Part shown: one piece after another, positions 7,851 through 15,434 of the stretch | Position numbering within the stretch: position 1 is the first letter of the stretch | Layout: each line of letters opens with the position of its first letter | Source of the DNA: JAIVGV01 sp035295985 | Lineage (GTDB): Bacteria > Acidobacteriota > Blastocatellia > Pyrinomonadales > Pyrinomonadaceae | Direction of reading: 5' to 3' | DNA: 30,157 bases | Assembly: GCA_035295985.1 (NCBI GenBank) | Contig: DATHBT010000193.1 | Coordinates: 1 to 30,157 of the forward strand | Made by a program: the position numbers and the translations under genes | The notes under the pieces: model-generated | Databases searched by the model: none | What the model saw: the letters and a program-made list of their open reading frames with translations, nothing else | What the model was told of the DNA's origin: nothing

Positions 7851-8050
7851 AAGCCCCGAAGGGGCGGCAATGCGATAGCTTGGGGCGCAGCCCCAAGACA
7901 GACGGCAGTTAACAAACATTGAAGCCCCGGAGAGGCGGAATAGATCTGTCTCGAGCGATCTATCCCGCCCCTCCGGGGCTTCGACGATTTTACCGGCCAC
8001 GTTCCTGGGGCTGCGCCCCAAGCTATCATATGCCGCCCCTTCCGGGCTTC
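7851..8050. repeat. Composite palindromic element, copy 1 (between convergent genes)
   Basis: A 200-bp nested palindrome. The outer ends are AAGCCCCGAAGGGGC and its near-complement at 8036-8050. Inside, on each side, lies a CTTGGGGC-gca-GCCCCAAG stem (7879-7897 and its counterpart near 8005-8022). The core is a 26-bp inverted repeat (7921-7946 / 7957-7982, 24 of 26 pairs). The repeated GCCCCGGAGGGGC-type boxes and the three-stem layout recur at 22528-22714. It fills the gap between a plus-strand and a minus-strand gene, so it probably also acts as a two-way transcription terminator. No coding potential is seen. Confidence 0.8.
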
Positions 8051-8082
8051 ACTGCTTACTGCTTACCACTCACTGCTCACTT
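8050..8082. repeat. Single arm of heptanucleotide repeats
   Basis: Runs as ACTGCTT ACTGCTT ACCACTC ACTGCTC. It directly adjoins the composite palindrome and contains the stop codon of the minus-strand gene that ends at 8077. No matching inverted arm is seen, unlike the other heptamer sites in this window. Confidence 0.5.
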
Positions 8083-8424
8083 CTCGTCCGGGCTGACGAC
8101 GCGGACGGGCTGCGGATCGTCGCGGTCGTCGGGCATCAGCGTGATCTGCCACGCGATGAAGGCCGTAAAGAGCAGCATGAGCAGTGTGACGAAGACGACG
8201 ACGCGCCCGACCTCGAAGCGCGACTCGCGTCTGCTCTCGGCGAAGCCCTCGGGCATCTTGAGCGCGCCCGTGTCCACGACAATTGCGCCCGCTTGCCGGG
8301 TGCCGTTGCCGCCGCCGCTCTCCTCCGGCGGCGCGAGCTGCGCGGCCAGCTCCTCGACCGTGCTCCCTTCGGGGCCGGAGTAGCGGGCGTGGCGTTCGCG
8401 CCCCTTGCGCCTCCCGATCCTCAT
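8077..8424 (-). CDS. Small single-pass membrane protein, unknown function
   Basis: A 115-residue protein with a basic N-terminus (RIGRRKGRERHAR), a low-complexity polar stretch and one transmembrane helix at about residues 73-95 (VGRVVVFVTLLMLLFTAFIAWQI), then a short charged tail. It probably has its N-terminal part in the cytoplasm. The start overlaps the corA stop by four bases (ATGA at 8421-8424), so the two are translationally coupled and may act together, for example as a CorA accessory protein. No family is recognised. Confidence 0.75.
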   Translation of the reverse strand: MRIGRRKGRERHARYSGPEGSTVEELAAQLAPPEESGGGNGTRQAGAIVVDTGALKMPEGFAESRRESRFEVGRVVVFVTLLMLLFTAFIAWQITLMPDDRDDPQPVRVVSPDEK

Positions 8425-9392
8425 AGCCAGTCCACCTTCTTGAGGTAAAAGTAGAGTCCCACCCCGATGCCGATCATCGAGAGCAGGGCGAAGACGTAGC
8501 CGAAGCGCCAGTGCAGCTCCGGCATGAACGTGAAGTTCATCCCGTAGATGCCGGCGACGAGCGTGACCGACATCAGGATGGTGGCGATACTGGTGAGCCG
8601 CTTCATCACCATGTTCATCCGGTTCCCCGAAACCGAAAGATAAGCGTCCATCGTCGAGCCGAGCATGTCGCGCAGCGTGTCGATGGTGTCGGCCACGCGG
8701 ATCAGGTGATCGTACACGTCCTGGAAATAGACGTAGGTTTCGCGCGCGAAGATCGGCTGCTCTCTGCGGAGCATCGTGTTAAAAACGTCTCGCAAAGGCG
8801 TGACGGTGCGGCGCAGGAAGAGGAGCTGCTTCTTGATGCGGAAGATCTGCTCGATGGACTCAGGTTTGAAGTCGCCGAAAATCTGATCTTCGAGATCGTC
8901 CATCCGGTCGCTGAGCACGTCCAAGAGCGGCAGGTAGTCGTCAACGATCGCGTCGATCAGGAGGTAGGCGAGCAGCCCCGCGCCGTGGTTCTCCCTGTCC
9001 TGCCACTCCGACCAGAGGCGGCGGGCCGTCCCGACGGCGCGGATCGGGCGCGAGTGGACGGTGACGAGGTAGTTGGGGCCGAGGAAGATGTTCAGCTCGC
9101 GCAGCTCCAGCGTGTCGTTCGGCCCCGAGAGCGACGCCTCGTAGAGGACGATGAAGTAGTAGCCCTCGTACTCCTCGACCTTGGGGCGCTGGTGCTCGTT
9201 GCGGCAGTCCTCGATGGAGAGCGGGTGGAAGCCGAACTCCTCGGCCAGCTCCTCGAAGTCGTGGCTGGTCGGGTCGCTCACGTCGGCCCAGACGATGTTG
9301 CGCGCCTCCACGCGCAGGTCGCTGATGTCGGCCGCCGGGCAGTCGTCGCGGAAAGTTTTCGTGTCGCTGTGCAGGCAGACCGTGGTGATCAA
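8421..9392 (-). CDS. corA: CorA-family magnesium/cobalt transporter
   Basis: A 323-residue pentameric divalent-cation channel of the inner membrane. The N-terminal cytoplasmic alpha/beta domain (residues 1 to about 200) carries the family motifs (HPLSIEDC, RPKVEEYEGYYFIVLY). The long stalk helix leads to two C-terminal transmembrane segments, with the selectivity signature YGMNF at about 283-287 between them. The C-terminus (FYLKKVDWL) is typical of the family. Translation appears to start at TTG 9392, with GGGAGG about 12 nt upstream. A perfect TATAAT lies 36 nt before the start codon. It is co-transcribed with the overlapping small membrane protein downstream. Confidence 0.95.
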   Translation of the reverse strand: MITTVCLHSDTKTFRDDCPAADISDLRVEARNIVWADVSDPTSHDFEELAEEFGFHPLSIEDCRNEHQRPKVEEYEGYYFIVLYEASLSGPNDTLELRELNIFLGPNYLVTVHSRPIRAVGTARRLWSEWQDRENHGAGLLAYLLIDAIVDDYLPLLDVLSDRMDDLEDQIFGDFKPESIEQIFRIKKQLLFLRRTVTPLRDVFNTMLRREQPIFARETYVYFQDVYDHLIRVADTIDTLRDMLGSTMDAYLSVSGNRMNMVMKRLTSIATILMSVTLVAGIYGMNFTFMPELHWRFGYVFALLSMIGIGVGLYFYLKKVDWL

Positions 9393-9427
9393 GTTGTCTT
9401 CGCGCCTCCCGCGTCGTGGCGGATTCG

Positions 9428-9433
9428 ATTATA
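9428..9433 (-). promoter_or_regulatory. -10 element for corA
   Basis: Reads TATAAT on the minus strand, 36 nt upstream of the corA TTG, in the short 93-bp divergent gap. No convincing -35 is found at the expected distance. The same AT-rich spot gives TATACT on the plus strand (9430-9435), so it might serve both divergent genes. Confidence 0.4.
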
Positions 9434-9485
9434 CTGGCACGGCTCTTTTACCAGAGTTCACCCTCCGCCGGGAAGAGAAATCCAG

Positions 9486-10325
9486 ATGAGACCGCTCGCC
9501 GCCGCCCCTCCCCTGCTGTTACCCCTGTGCCTGCTCGCCGCGCTCTTCGCCCAGCCAGCGCGCGCGCAGCAGCCCTTCTACACGGACGACGCCGACGTGA
9601 CCGGGCGCGGCCAGTTCTTCTTCGAGGCGATCAACGAGTTCGACGTGCTCCACTCCTCCTCGCGGCCGGCCGTCCGGCAGAACACGGCCACCTTCACGCT
9701 CTCCTACGGGCTTTTCCGTAACGCCGAGGTGAGCGTCAGCGCGCCGCTCATCACGATCTTCAACGAGCGCGGAACCTTCCCGCGGCGCGTCAACGGCGTC
9801 GGCGACACGAGCATCCAGATCAAGTACAACTTCCTCAAGGAGCGCGAAGGCTCGCGGCTGCCGGCGATGACCGTCGCCTTCACCGTCGAGACGCCGACAG
9901 GCAGCGTCGAGAAGGGCACGGGGTCGGGGCTGTTCGACTACTCGCTGAACGGCATCCTGCAAAAGTCGCTGACCGGGCGGACGACGCTGCGCGCGAACGG
10001 TGGCCTCGTCTTCGCCGGCAACACGGCGACCGGCGCGGTCGGCCTGCGGACTCGCGGCAACGTCTTCACCGGCGGCGCGTCGGTCGTCCGCCGGTTCTCC
10101 GAACGGCTCGCGCTCGGTGCCGAGGTGACGGGCGCGCGCGCGCGCAACAAGGACCTGAGCCGCGGCCTCCTGCAGGGGCAGGTCGGCGGCAACTACACGC
10201 TGAACGACCGGATGACGCTCGACTTCGGCGTCCTCGCGGGCCGCTACGTCGCCAGCCCGCGCCTCGGCGCGCAAGTCGGCCTCTCCGTCGATCTCAACAC
10301 GCGCCTCTCGGAGCGAGAGAAATGA
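9486..10325 (+). CDS. Outer-membrane beta-barrel protein (phenol-degradation MetA-like family)
   Basis: A 279-residue exported protein. A signal peptide spans residues 1-27 (LLLPLCLLAALFAQPARAQ). The mature part begins QPFYTDDADVTGRGQFFFEAIN, and alternating amphipathic strands run to the C-terminus (TFTLSYGLFRNAEVSVSAPL, TSIQIKYNFL, LSVDLNTRL). This is the pattern of the Phenol_MetA_deg/putative outer-membrane transporter family. Substrates are not predictable from sequence. The start at 9486 is placed by the signal peptide and a weak GGGAAG site; the frame is open far upstream but that part is antisense to corA. It is divergent from corA and convergent with the CNNM gene. Confidence 0.8.
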   Translation: MRPLAAAPPLLLPLCLLAALFAQPARAQQPFYTDDADVTGRGQFFFEAINEFDVLHSSSRPAVRQNTATFTLSYGLFRNAEVSVSAPLITIFNERGTFPRRVNGVGDTSIQIKYNFLKEREGSRLPAMTVAFTVETPTGSVEKGTGSGLFDYSLNGILQKSLTGRTTLRANGGLVFAGNTATGAVGLRTRGNVFTGGASVVRRFSERLALGAEVTGARARNKDLSRGLLQGQVGGNYTLNDRMTLDFGVLAGRYVASPRLGAQVGLSVDLNTRLSEREK

Positions 10326-10336
10326 TGAACTGAAGG

Positions 10337-10404
10337 CAGGATTCAGGAGTCAGAATCCAGAATGACCGGCCGAAACCCTCCCCCATTCTGACTCCCGGAT
10401 TCTG
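10337..10404. terminator. Hairpin between convergent genes, built of heptamer-like units
   Basis: Arms 10337-10356 (ending GGAGTCAGAAT) and 10385-10404 (starting ATTCTGACTCC) pair at about 16 of 20 positions. TCAGGAG/TCAGAAT/CCAGAAT are 7-nt units, like the other heptamer repeats here. It lies between a plus-strand stop (10325) and a minus-strand stop (10444) and probably ends both transcripts. Confidence 0.5.
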
Positions 10405-10443
10405 CCGCTCATCATTCCGCGCTCGTCATTCATCGTCTCTGAT

Positions 10444-11781
10444 TTAGGACTCGGCAGCGGCGGACTTTTCCGCGGGCGTGAAGCGGACGCGGCGGATGCG
10501 GCGGCGGTCGACGCGCTCGACCGTGAAGCGCGCGCCGTCGTGCTCGACCGTCTCGCCGGGCTGCAGGAGCCGGCCCGTCCGGGCCTGAAGGAAGCCGGCG
10601 AGCGTCGTGTAGCTGCCGTCCTCGGGCAGGCCGAGAGCGAACTGGCGGTTGGCGTCTCGGACGGCGAGCATCCCGTCGAGGAGGTATGAGCCGTCGGGCT
10701 GCTCGCTGATCTGCAAGCGCACCTCCTCGTCGAACTCGTCGTCGATCTCGCCGACGATCTCTTCCAGAAGGTCTTCGAGCGTGACGATCCCCTCCATCCC
10801 GCCGTGCTCGTCCACGACGATGGCGAAGTGCGTGCGCGCCGTCTGCATCTGACGGAGCACCCCGGCGAGGCGCGCGCTCGCCGGGATGAAGAGCGGCGGG
10901 TGGAGCAGGCTCGCCAGATCGAACTCGCCGCCCGTCCCTTCGAGGAAGGGTTCGAGGTCGCGGCGGAAGAGGACGCCGACGATGTCGTCAAGCCGCTCCC
11001 GGTAAACCGGCAGGCGCGTGTAGCCGTGGGTGCGGAACGCCCGCTTCGTCTCTTCGAGCGAGGCCGTCAGCGGCAGGGCGTCCACGTTCGTGCGCGGCAC
11101 CATCGCCTCGCGCACCTCGGCCTCGGAGAAGTCTAAGACGCGGTGGATGAGCCGCTGCTCCTCCTCTTCGAGGTGGCCGCTCTGGCGCGAGATGTTGACG
11201 AGCTGGCGCAGCTCCTCCTCCGTGTAGATCGACGCGTGGTCGGCCGTGGCGTGGACGCCGAAGGGGCGCACCATGCGCGCGCTGGCCCAGTCGAGCAGGC
11301 GGATGAAGGGGCGGAAGGTCTTGTAGAACAGCTCCATCGGCAGCGACGACCAGAGGGCGACGCCCTCGGCCCGCTGCAACCCCAGCAGCTTCGGGGCCTG
11401 CTCGCCGACCGTGATGTGGATCGAGGTCAGGATCGAGTAGGCGATGATGAAGGCGACCACGTGGAGCGACGTTTCGGCGTACTCGCCCGCGACCCTTTCG
11501 AGGACGGGGCGGAGCACGGGTTCGAGCAGCGCGGCGATGGTCGGCTCGCCGACGAGCGCGAGCGCGAGCGAGGCCAAAGTGATCCCGAACTGCGAGGCCG
11601 ACAGGTAGGCGTTCAGGTTGTTGAGCAGCCTCATCAGTCTGATCGCCCTCTTGTCGCCGCCCGCGGCCAGCGTCTCGATGCGCGGCCTCCGCACGCCGAC
11701 GAGCGCGAACTCGGCCGCAACGAAGAACCCGTTGGCGAGCACGATCACGACGATGAAGACGATGTTGAGGACAGTGAGCAC
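10444..11781 (-). CDS. CNNM/CBS/CorC-HlyC domain membrane protein (hemolysin-family transporter)
   Basis: A 445-residue protein of the family often labelled hemolysin or YhdP/CorC/MpfA, implicated in Mg2+ export or ion homeostasis. The N-terminal CNNM transmembrane domain spans about residues 1-190 (IVLANGFFVAAEFALVGVRR; SLALALVGEPTI; HITVGEQAPKLLGL). The paired CBS domains cover about 210-335 (AMVPRTNVDALP; FAIVVDEHGGMEGIVTLEDLLEEIVGEI), followed by a C-terminal CorC_HlyC domain ending near 430. I chose GTG 11781 because GGAGGG lies 5 nt upstream and the product then starts right at the first transmembrane helix. The frame is open another 118 codons but that part is not family-like. It is downstream of the microcompartment operon, with a 193-bp gap. 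Confidence 0.9.
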   Translation of the reverse strand: MLTVLNIVFIVVIVLANGFFVAAEFALVGVRRPRIETLAAGGDKRAIRLMRLLNNLNAYLSASQFGITLASLALALVGEPTIAALLEPVLRPVLERVAGEYAETSLHVVAFIIAYSILTSIHITVGEQAPKLLGLQRAEGVALWSSLPMELFYKTFRPFIRLLDWASARMVRPFGVHATADHASIYTEEELRQLVNISRQSGHLEEEEQRLIHRVLDFSEAEVREAMVPRTNVDALPLTASLEETKRAFRTHGYTRLPVYRERLDDIVGVLFRRDLEPFLEGTGGEFDLASLLHPPLFIPASARLAGVLRQMQTARTHFAIVVDEHGGMEGIVTLEDLLEEIVGEIDDEFDEEVRLQISEQPDGSYLLDGMLAVRDANRQFALGLPEDGSYTTLAGFLQARTGRLLQPGETVEHDGARFTVERVDRRRIRRVRFTPAEKSAAAES

Positions 11782-11974
11782 GAACGCCCTCCGAATCAAC
11801 GACGCCGGACTGAAGCCGGCCCAGCCGCCGCCCGACCATTTTATTACGGCCCCGCGCCGCGCGGGCAAGCGGGCTCGCGGGCGACGCCTTGCGAAGTGAT
11901 CGCACGCGAGTGCGGGAGTCAGGGGCGGCGTTAAGACTTCGACACGGCAGCCGGACAGGTCGCGCGCCGCCCGC

Positions 11975-12301
11975 TCAGTCGCGCCCGGCCCTGACCGAGC
12001 CGCTGATCTTCTTGCGCGTCGTCTCGCCAGTCTTGAGCACCGGGAGTCCTTCATCCACGTCCGCGTGTGGGCGCGGGATGACGTGCGTGGCGACGACCTT
12101 GCCGACGCGCGAACCGGCCGCCGCACCGGCGTCAACGGCCGAGCGCACCGCCGCCACCTCGCCGCGGACGATGGCCGTCACCAGCCCCGCGTCGATCTTC
12201 TCGTAGCCGACAAGCTCGACGTTGGCCGCCTTCACCATCGCGTCGGCCGCCTCGATCATCGCCACCAGCCCCATGCACTCGACCATCCCCAACGCTTCCA
12301 T
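11975..12301 (-). CDS. BMC-H shell protein (PduA-like), copy 1
   Basis: A 108-residue single BMC-domain protein that forms hexagonal tiles of a microcompartment shell. The domain fills residues 1-88: MEALGMVECMGLVAMIEAAD, the pore loop region YEKIDAGLVTAIVRGEVAAV, then DAGAAAGSRVGKVVATHVIPRPH. A short basic tail (TTRKKISGSVRAGRD) follows. ATG 12301 is preceded by GGAGGGG at 4-5 nt spacing; an upstream TTG at 12316 is less likely. It is the last gene of the locus and is separated from the preceding gene by an inverted heptamer repeat. Confidence 0.95.
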   Translation of the reverse strand: MEALGMVECMGLVAMIEAADAMVKAANVELVGYEKIDAGLVTAIVRGEVAAVRSAVDAGAAAGSRVGKVVATHVIPRPHADVDEGLPVLKTGETTRKKISGSVRAGRD

Positions 12302-12313
12302 CGCCCCTCCAAT

Positions 12314-12433
12314 CAATAGCTGTTAGCTGTTAGCTATTAGCTGTTAGCCAGAAAAAAGCAGCTTGCCTCTCTGGCGGGATCAGGGTTGTAGTTTTGCTAA
12401 CAGCTAACAGCTAACAGCTAACAGCTAACAGCT
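12314..12433. repeat. Inverted heptanucleotide repeat pair (AGCTGTT type)
   Basis: The left arm 12318-12348 consists of AGCTGTT units with one AGCTATT variant. The right arm 12396-12433 consists of five CTAACAG-type units, its reverse complement. About 30 bp can pair around a loop of about 47 nt. It fills the whole spacer between the DUF4177-like gene and BMC-H copy 1. Confidence 0.85.
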
Positions 12434-12438
12434 TCCCA

Positions 12439-12687
12439 TCACCTTTCCCGCTTAAGATACAGGATTTCGTAGCTGGCTTGCTCGGTCTGGTGCGAGACCG
12501 CGCCGGTCAGCTCCCAGCCGTCGTAGCCGGCCGCTTCGAGGTAGTCCCAGACGTTCTGGCACGACTGCAAGGCCGCCTCGTGGTTGTCCGCCGCAGGCCC
12601 CACGCGCCCCTGCCACGCGCCGTTGACGAAGGTGACGCGCGCCTGCTGCACGCTACAGACCTGGTACTCGTACCTGCGCCGCGTCAA
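12439..12687 (-). CDS. Small DUF4177-like protein
   Basis: An 82-residue protein. It starts with RRYEYQVCSVQQARVTFVNG and ends with GYDGWELTGAVSHQTE...YEILYLKRER. The pattern YEY-V ... GWEL ... YLKRE is that of DUF4177-type small alpha/beta proteins of unknown function. The start is TTG 12687, with AAGGG about 8 nt upstream. It follows the POTRA gene after 27 nt, so it is co-transcribed. No link to shell function is known to me. Confidence 0.65.
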   Translation of the reverse strand: MTRRRYEYQVCSVQQARVTFVNGAWQGRVGPAADNHEAALQSCQNVWDYLEAAGYDGWELTGAVSHQTEQASYEILYLKRER

Positions 12688-12714
12688 CTCCGGTTCCCTT
12701 CTGCCGCGCGCCAG

Positions 12715-14016
12715 TCAGTCGCGCGTGAAAGTGAGGGTCACGTCGGCCGCCTGCCTCGCGGCGTCGGGCCTGACCTGCGTGTTGAGCTTGAGCTTGTCGA
12801 GGCCGGCGCGCGCGAGGGCGGGCATCGCGCCGGCGAGAAAACCCTCCACGTATGTCACGTCGAACGCGTCGCCCGGCCGCAGCTTCCACTCGGAGCGCAC
12901 GCGCGCGGCGTCCGCGTCCGACAGCCCCGCGACGACCAGCTCTCCCATGCGGTACTGCGGCCCCTCTTGCACGTCGAAGCGGAAGGCGACGCGGCGCGCG
13001 GCGTCGTCGAACTCGCGCCGCTCGCGCCAGGTCATCGCGAGGTGGCCGCGCCGGCCGTAGAGTTTTCGCACCTCGCGCAGTTGCCGCTCGACGCGCGCGG
13101 CGTCGGCCACCTCGCCCGGCCGTATCGCGAGCGCCGCGTCGAGTTCCGCCGCCGGGAAGGCCGCGTTGCCCCCCCACTCCGCGCCGGCCCACGTATAGAC
13201 CTGCCCCTCTTCGACGGGGAGCGAGACCGCGACGCCGCCCTTGCACGCGGCCGACTCGGCGACCGCCGCGCCCGGCTCGCCGAATCTGACCTTAAGGTGG
13301 CCCCGCCGGTGGTAGAGCGCGCGCACGGCCGAGTCCGCGAAGGCCGCCACCGCCTCCTGCGAGTAGTCCGTGCCCACCACCTGCCGCGCGACGGCCCGCA
13401 GCTCAGGCTCGACGGCGGCCGACGCGCCCGCGAAGTTGACGGAGCAGACCGGCAGGCTCACCCCGTTGACGCTGAAGACGTGCTTCGGGTCTCCGCCCGT
13501 CACGCTCGCCTGCGGCAGGTACTCGACCTCGCCCGCGATCTTGCGCTCGGCCAGCAGCCGTTCGAGCGCGCGCGTGACGGCGGCGACGGCCGAGTTCGAC
13601 TCCGAGGCGCGGCCGTCGAACTCCGGCAGCTCTTTTTGGACGGCCGCGACAAGCTCGTCGCGCGTGAACCACACGAAGTTGTCGAAGACGACGGGGATGT
13701 TCCCCTCGCGCTTCGCCTCGACCACCTCGAACGTGACCGACGCCCGCCCGCCCGCCTCGCGCAGGTTGTAGCCGACGCGCGTGACCAGCCCGCTCAACAC
13801 CAGCCGCTCGGCCGCAGCGTCCAGCGCCGCCACGTCCACCTCCTGCCCCGCGCTAAGGCCGCTGACCCGCGCGACCTCCTCCTCCTTCACCCGCTGCAAC
13901 CCGACCCACTCGACCTTAGTCAGCCGCATCTTCCCCGCCGGCTGCTGTTGCCCGCGGACGACGGCCGCGCACGAAAGCAGCGCGACGAGCGAGAAGAATT
14001 TGATCGCGGTCTTCAT
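12715..14016 (-). CDS. Exported POTRA-repeat protein without a beta-barrel
   Basis: A 433-residue protein with a signal peptide (FFSLVALLSCAAVVRGQ, residues 6-22). At least one clear POTRA module spans about residues 29-102 (MRLTKVEWVGLQRVKEEEVARVSGL ... VTFEVVEA). Further POTRA-like units are seen near 265-345 (YTWAGAEWGGNAAFP ... VRKLYGRRGHL) and 350-430 (YRMGELVVAGLSDADAA ... LTFTRD). The sequence stops where a BamA/TamA barrel would begin, so it is periplasmic. GRRGHL/HRRGHLK motifs match the YxxxGY-type ends of BamA POTRA units. It sits 29 nt downstream of the DUF711 gene in the microcompartment operon, an unexpected neighbour. It may simply be carried along. Confidence 0.75.
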   Translation of the reverse strand: MKTAIKFFSLVALLSCAAVVRGQQQPAGKMRLTKVEWVGLQRVKEEEVARVSGLSAGQEVDVAALDAAAERLVLSGLVTRVGYNLREAGGRASVTFEVVEAKREGNIPVVFDNFVWFTRDELVAAVQKELPEFDGRASESNSAVAAVTRALERLLAERKIAGEVEYLPQASVTGGDPKHVFSVNGVSLPVCSVNFAGASAAVEPELRAVARQVVGTDYSQEAVAAFADSAVRALYHRRGHLKVRFGEPGAAVAESAACKGGVAVSLPVEEGQVYTWAGAEWGGNAAFPAAELDAALAIRPGEVADAARVERQLREVRKLYGRRGHLAMTWRERREFDDAARRVAFRFDVQEGPQYRMGELVVAGLSDADAARVRSEWKLRPGDAFDVTYVEGFLAGAMPALARAGLDKLKLNTQVRPDAARQAADVTLTFTRD

Positions 14017-14045
14017 TCGCCGAGCTTCTAAACCTCCGACCCGTG

Positions 14046-15413
14046 TCAGTTCCGCAGCGAGTGGATCGGCGCGGGAATGCGCCCGCCGCGGCGGATGAAT
14101 GCATCGCAGCGGAAGCGGTTGACGGGCATGACGGGCGCGGTGCCCAGCAGGCCGCCGAACTCGACCATGTCTCCGACATCTTTGCCGGGCACGGGGATGA
14201 TGCGCACGGCCGTCGTCTTGTTGTTCATCACGCCGACCGCCATCTCGTCGGCGATGATCGCGGCGATGGTCTCGGCCGAAGTCTCCCCGGGCACGGCCAC
14301 CATGTCGAGGCCGACCGAGCAGACGCTAGTCCACGCCTCCAGCTTTTCCAACGTCAGCGCGCCGACGCGCGCCGCCTCGATCATGCCGCCGTCCTCCGAG
14401 ACGGGGATGAACGCGCCGCTCATCCCGCCCACCGCGGACGAAGCCATCGCGCCGCCCTTCTTGACCGCGTCGGTAAGCAGGGCGAGCGCGGCGGTCGTGC
14501 CCGGAGCGCCCGCGCGCTCGAAGCCCATGCCCTCGATGATCTCCGCGACCGAGTCGCCCTCGGCCGGCGTCGGCGCTAAGCTGAGATCGATGATGCCGAA
14601 GCGCAGGCCCAGACGGCGCGCGGCCTCGCGGCCGACGAGTTCGCCCGCGCGCGCGAGTTTGAAGGAGAGTTTTTTGATCAGCTCGGCCAGCTCGTCCAAA
14701 GGCATGTCGGCGGGCGCGTGGCGCACCGCGTGGTTGACGACGCCGGGGCCGGAGACGCCGACGTTGACGACCGCCTCTGGTTCGCCCGCGCCGTGGAACG
14801 CCCCCGCCATGAACGGGTTGTCCTCGACCGCGTTGGCGAAGCAGACGAACTTCGCGCACGCGAGTCCCCCGCTCTCTCTCGTGCGCTCGGCCATCTCCTT
14901 GACCAGTTCGCCGACGAGGCGCACGGCGTCCATGTTGATGCCTGCGCGCGTGGTCGCGACGTTGACCGACGAGCAGAGCCGCTTGGTCGAAGCCAACGCT
15001 TCGGGGATCGAGTCGAGGAAGATTTTGCCGGTGTCCGTCCAGCCCTTGTGGACGAGCGCCGAGTAGCCGCCGATGAAGTCAACGCCGACCTCCCCGGCGC
15101 CCTCGTCAATCGCGCGCGCGAGTTTCAAACAATCGGACGTCGAGCGCGCCGCGCCCGCGATCAGGGAGGCCGGCGTGATCGAGATTCGCTTGTTGGCGAC
15201 GCGGATGCCCATCTCTTCGCCGACCGCGTCAACGGTCTCGACCAGCCGCCCGGCCGTCCGCTCGATCTTCTCGCGGGCGCGCTCGGCCGTGCGCTCAATC
15301 GTCTCGCTCGCGCAGTCGCGCAGAGAGAGGCCGAGCGTGACCGTGCGCACGTCCAAGTGCTCCATCTCGGTCATCCGCACGGTCTGTAGGATTTCAGCCT
15401 GTGTGTATTCCAT
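14046..15413 (-). CDS. UPF0210/DUF711 (PFL-fold) protein
   Basis: A 455-residue protein covering the full usual length (about 450) of UPF0210. Family signatures include EILQTVRMTEMEHLDVRTVT at the start, VNVATTRAGINMDAV in the middle, then AFHGAGEPEAVVNVGVSGPGVV and IPVPGKDVGDMVEFGGLLG, ending in GRIPAPIHSLRN. The family is structurally related to the pyruvate-formate-lyase barrel, but I see no glycyl-radical RVxGF-type motif, so it is not a glycyl-radical enzyme. Its reaction is unknown to me. Elsewhere UPF0210 genes lie next to a small ACT protein (UPF0237); here that partner is two genes upstream, inside a microcompartment operon. It follows the zinc-ribbon gene by 21 nt. No encapsulation peptide is seen on it. 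Confidence 0.92.
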   Translation of the reverse strand: MEYTQAEILQTVRMTEMEHLDVRTVTLGLSLRDCASETIERTAERAREKIERTAGRLVETVDAVGEEMGIRVANKRISITPASLIAGAARSTSDCLKLARAIDEGAGEVGVDFIGGYSALVHKGWTDTGKIFLDSIPEALASTKRLCSSVNVATTRAGINMDAVRLVGELVKEMAERTRESGGLACAKFVCFANAVEDNPFMAGAFHGAGEPEAVVNVGVSGPGVVNHAVRHAPADMPLDELAELIKKLSFKLARAGELVGREAARRLGLRFGIIDLSLAPTPAEGDSVAEIIEGMGFERAGAPGTTAALALLTDAVKKGGAMASSAVGGMSGAFIPVSEDGGMIEAARVGALTLEKLEAWTSVCSVGLDMVAVPGETSAETIAAIIADEMAVGVMNNKTTAVRIIPVPGKDVGDMVEFGGLLGTAPVMPVNRFRCDAFIRRGGRIPAPIHSLRN

Positions 15414-15434
15414 GAAGAAAGGTGGACGCCGCGC

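Noticed and set aside
12478..14031. 517-codon plus-strand frame opposite the POTRA gene
   Set aside because: Antisense shadow; no motif, while the minus strand has a signal peptide and POTRA repeats.
14046..15413. DUF711 protein as a glycyl-radical enzyme for the microcompartment
   Set aside because: The family shares the PFL-type fold, but no glycyl-radical motif is present near the C-terminus and no activase gene lies nearby.
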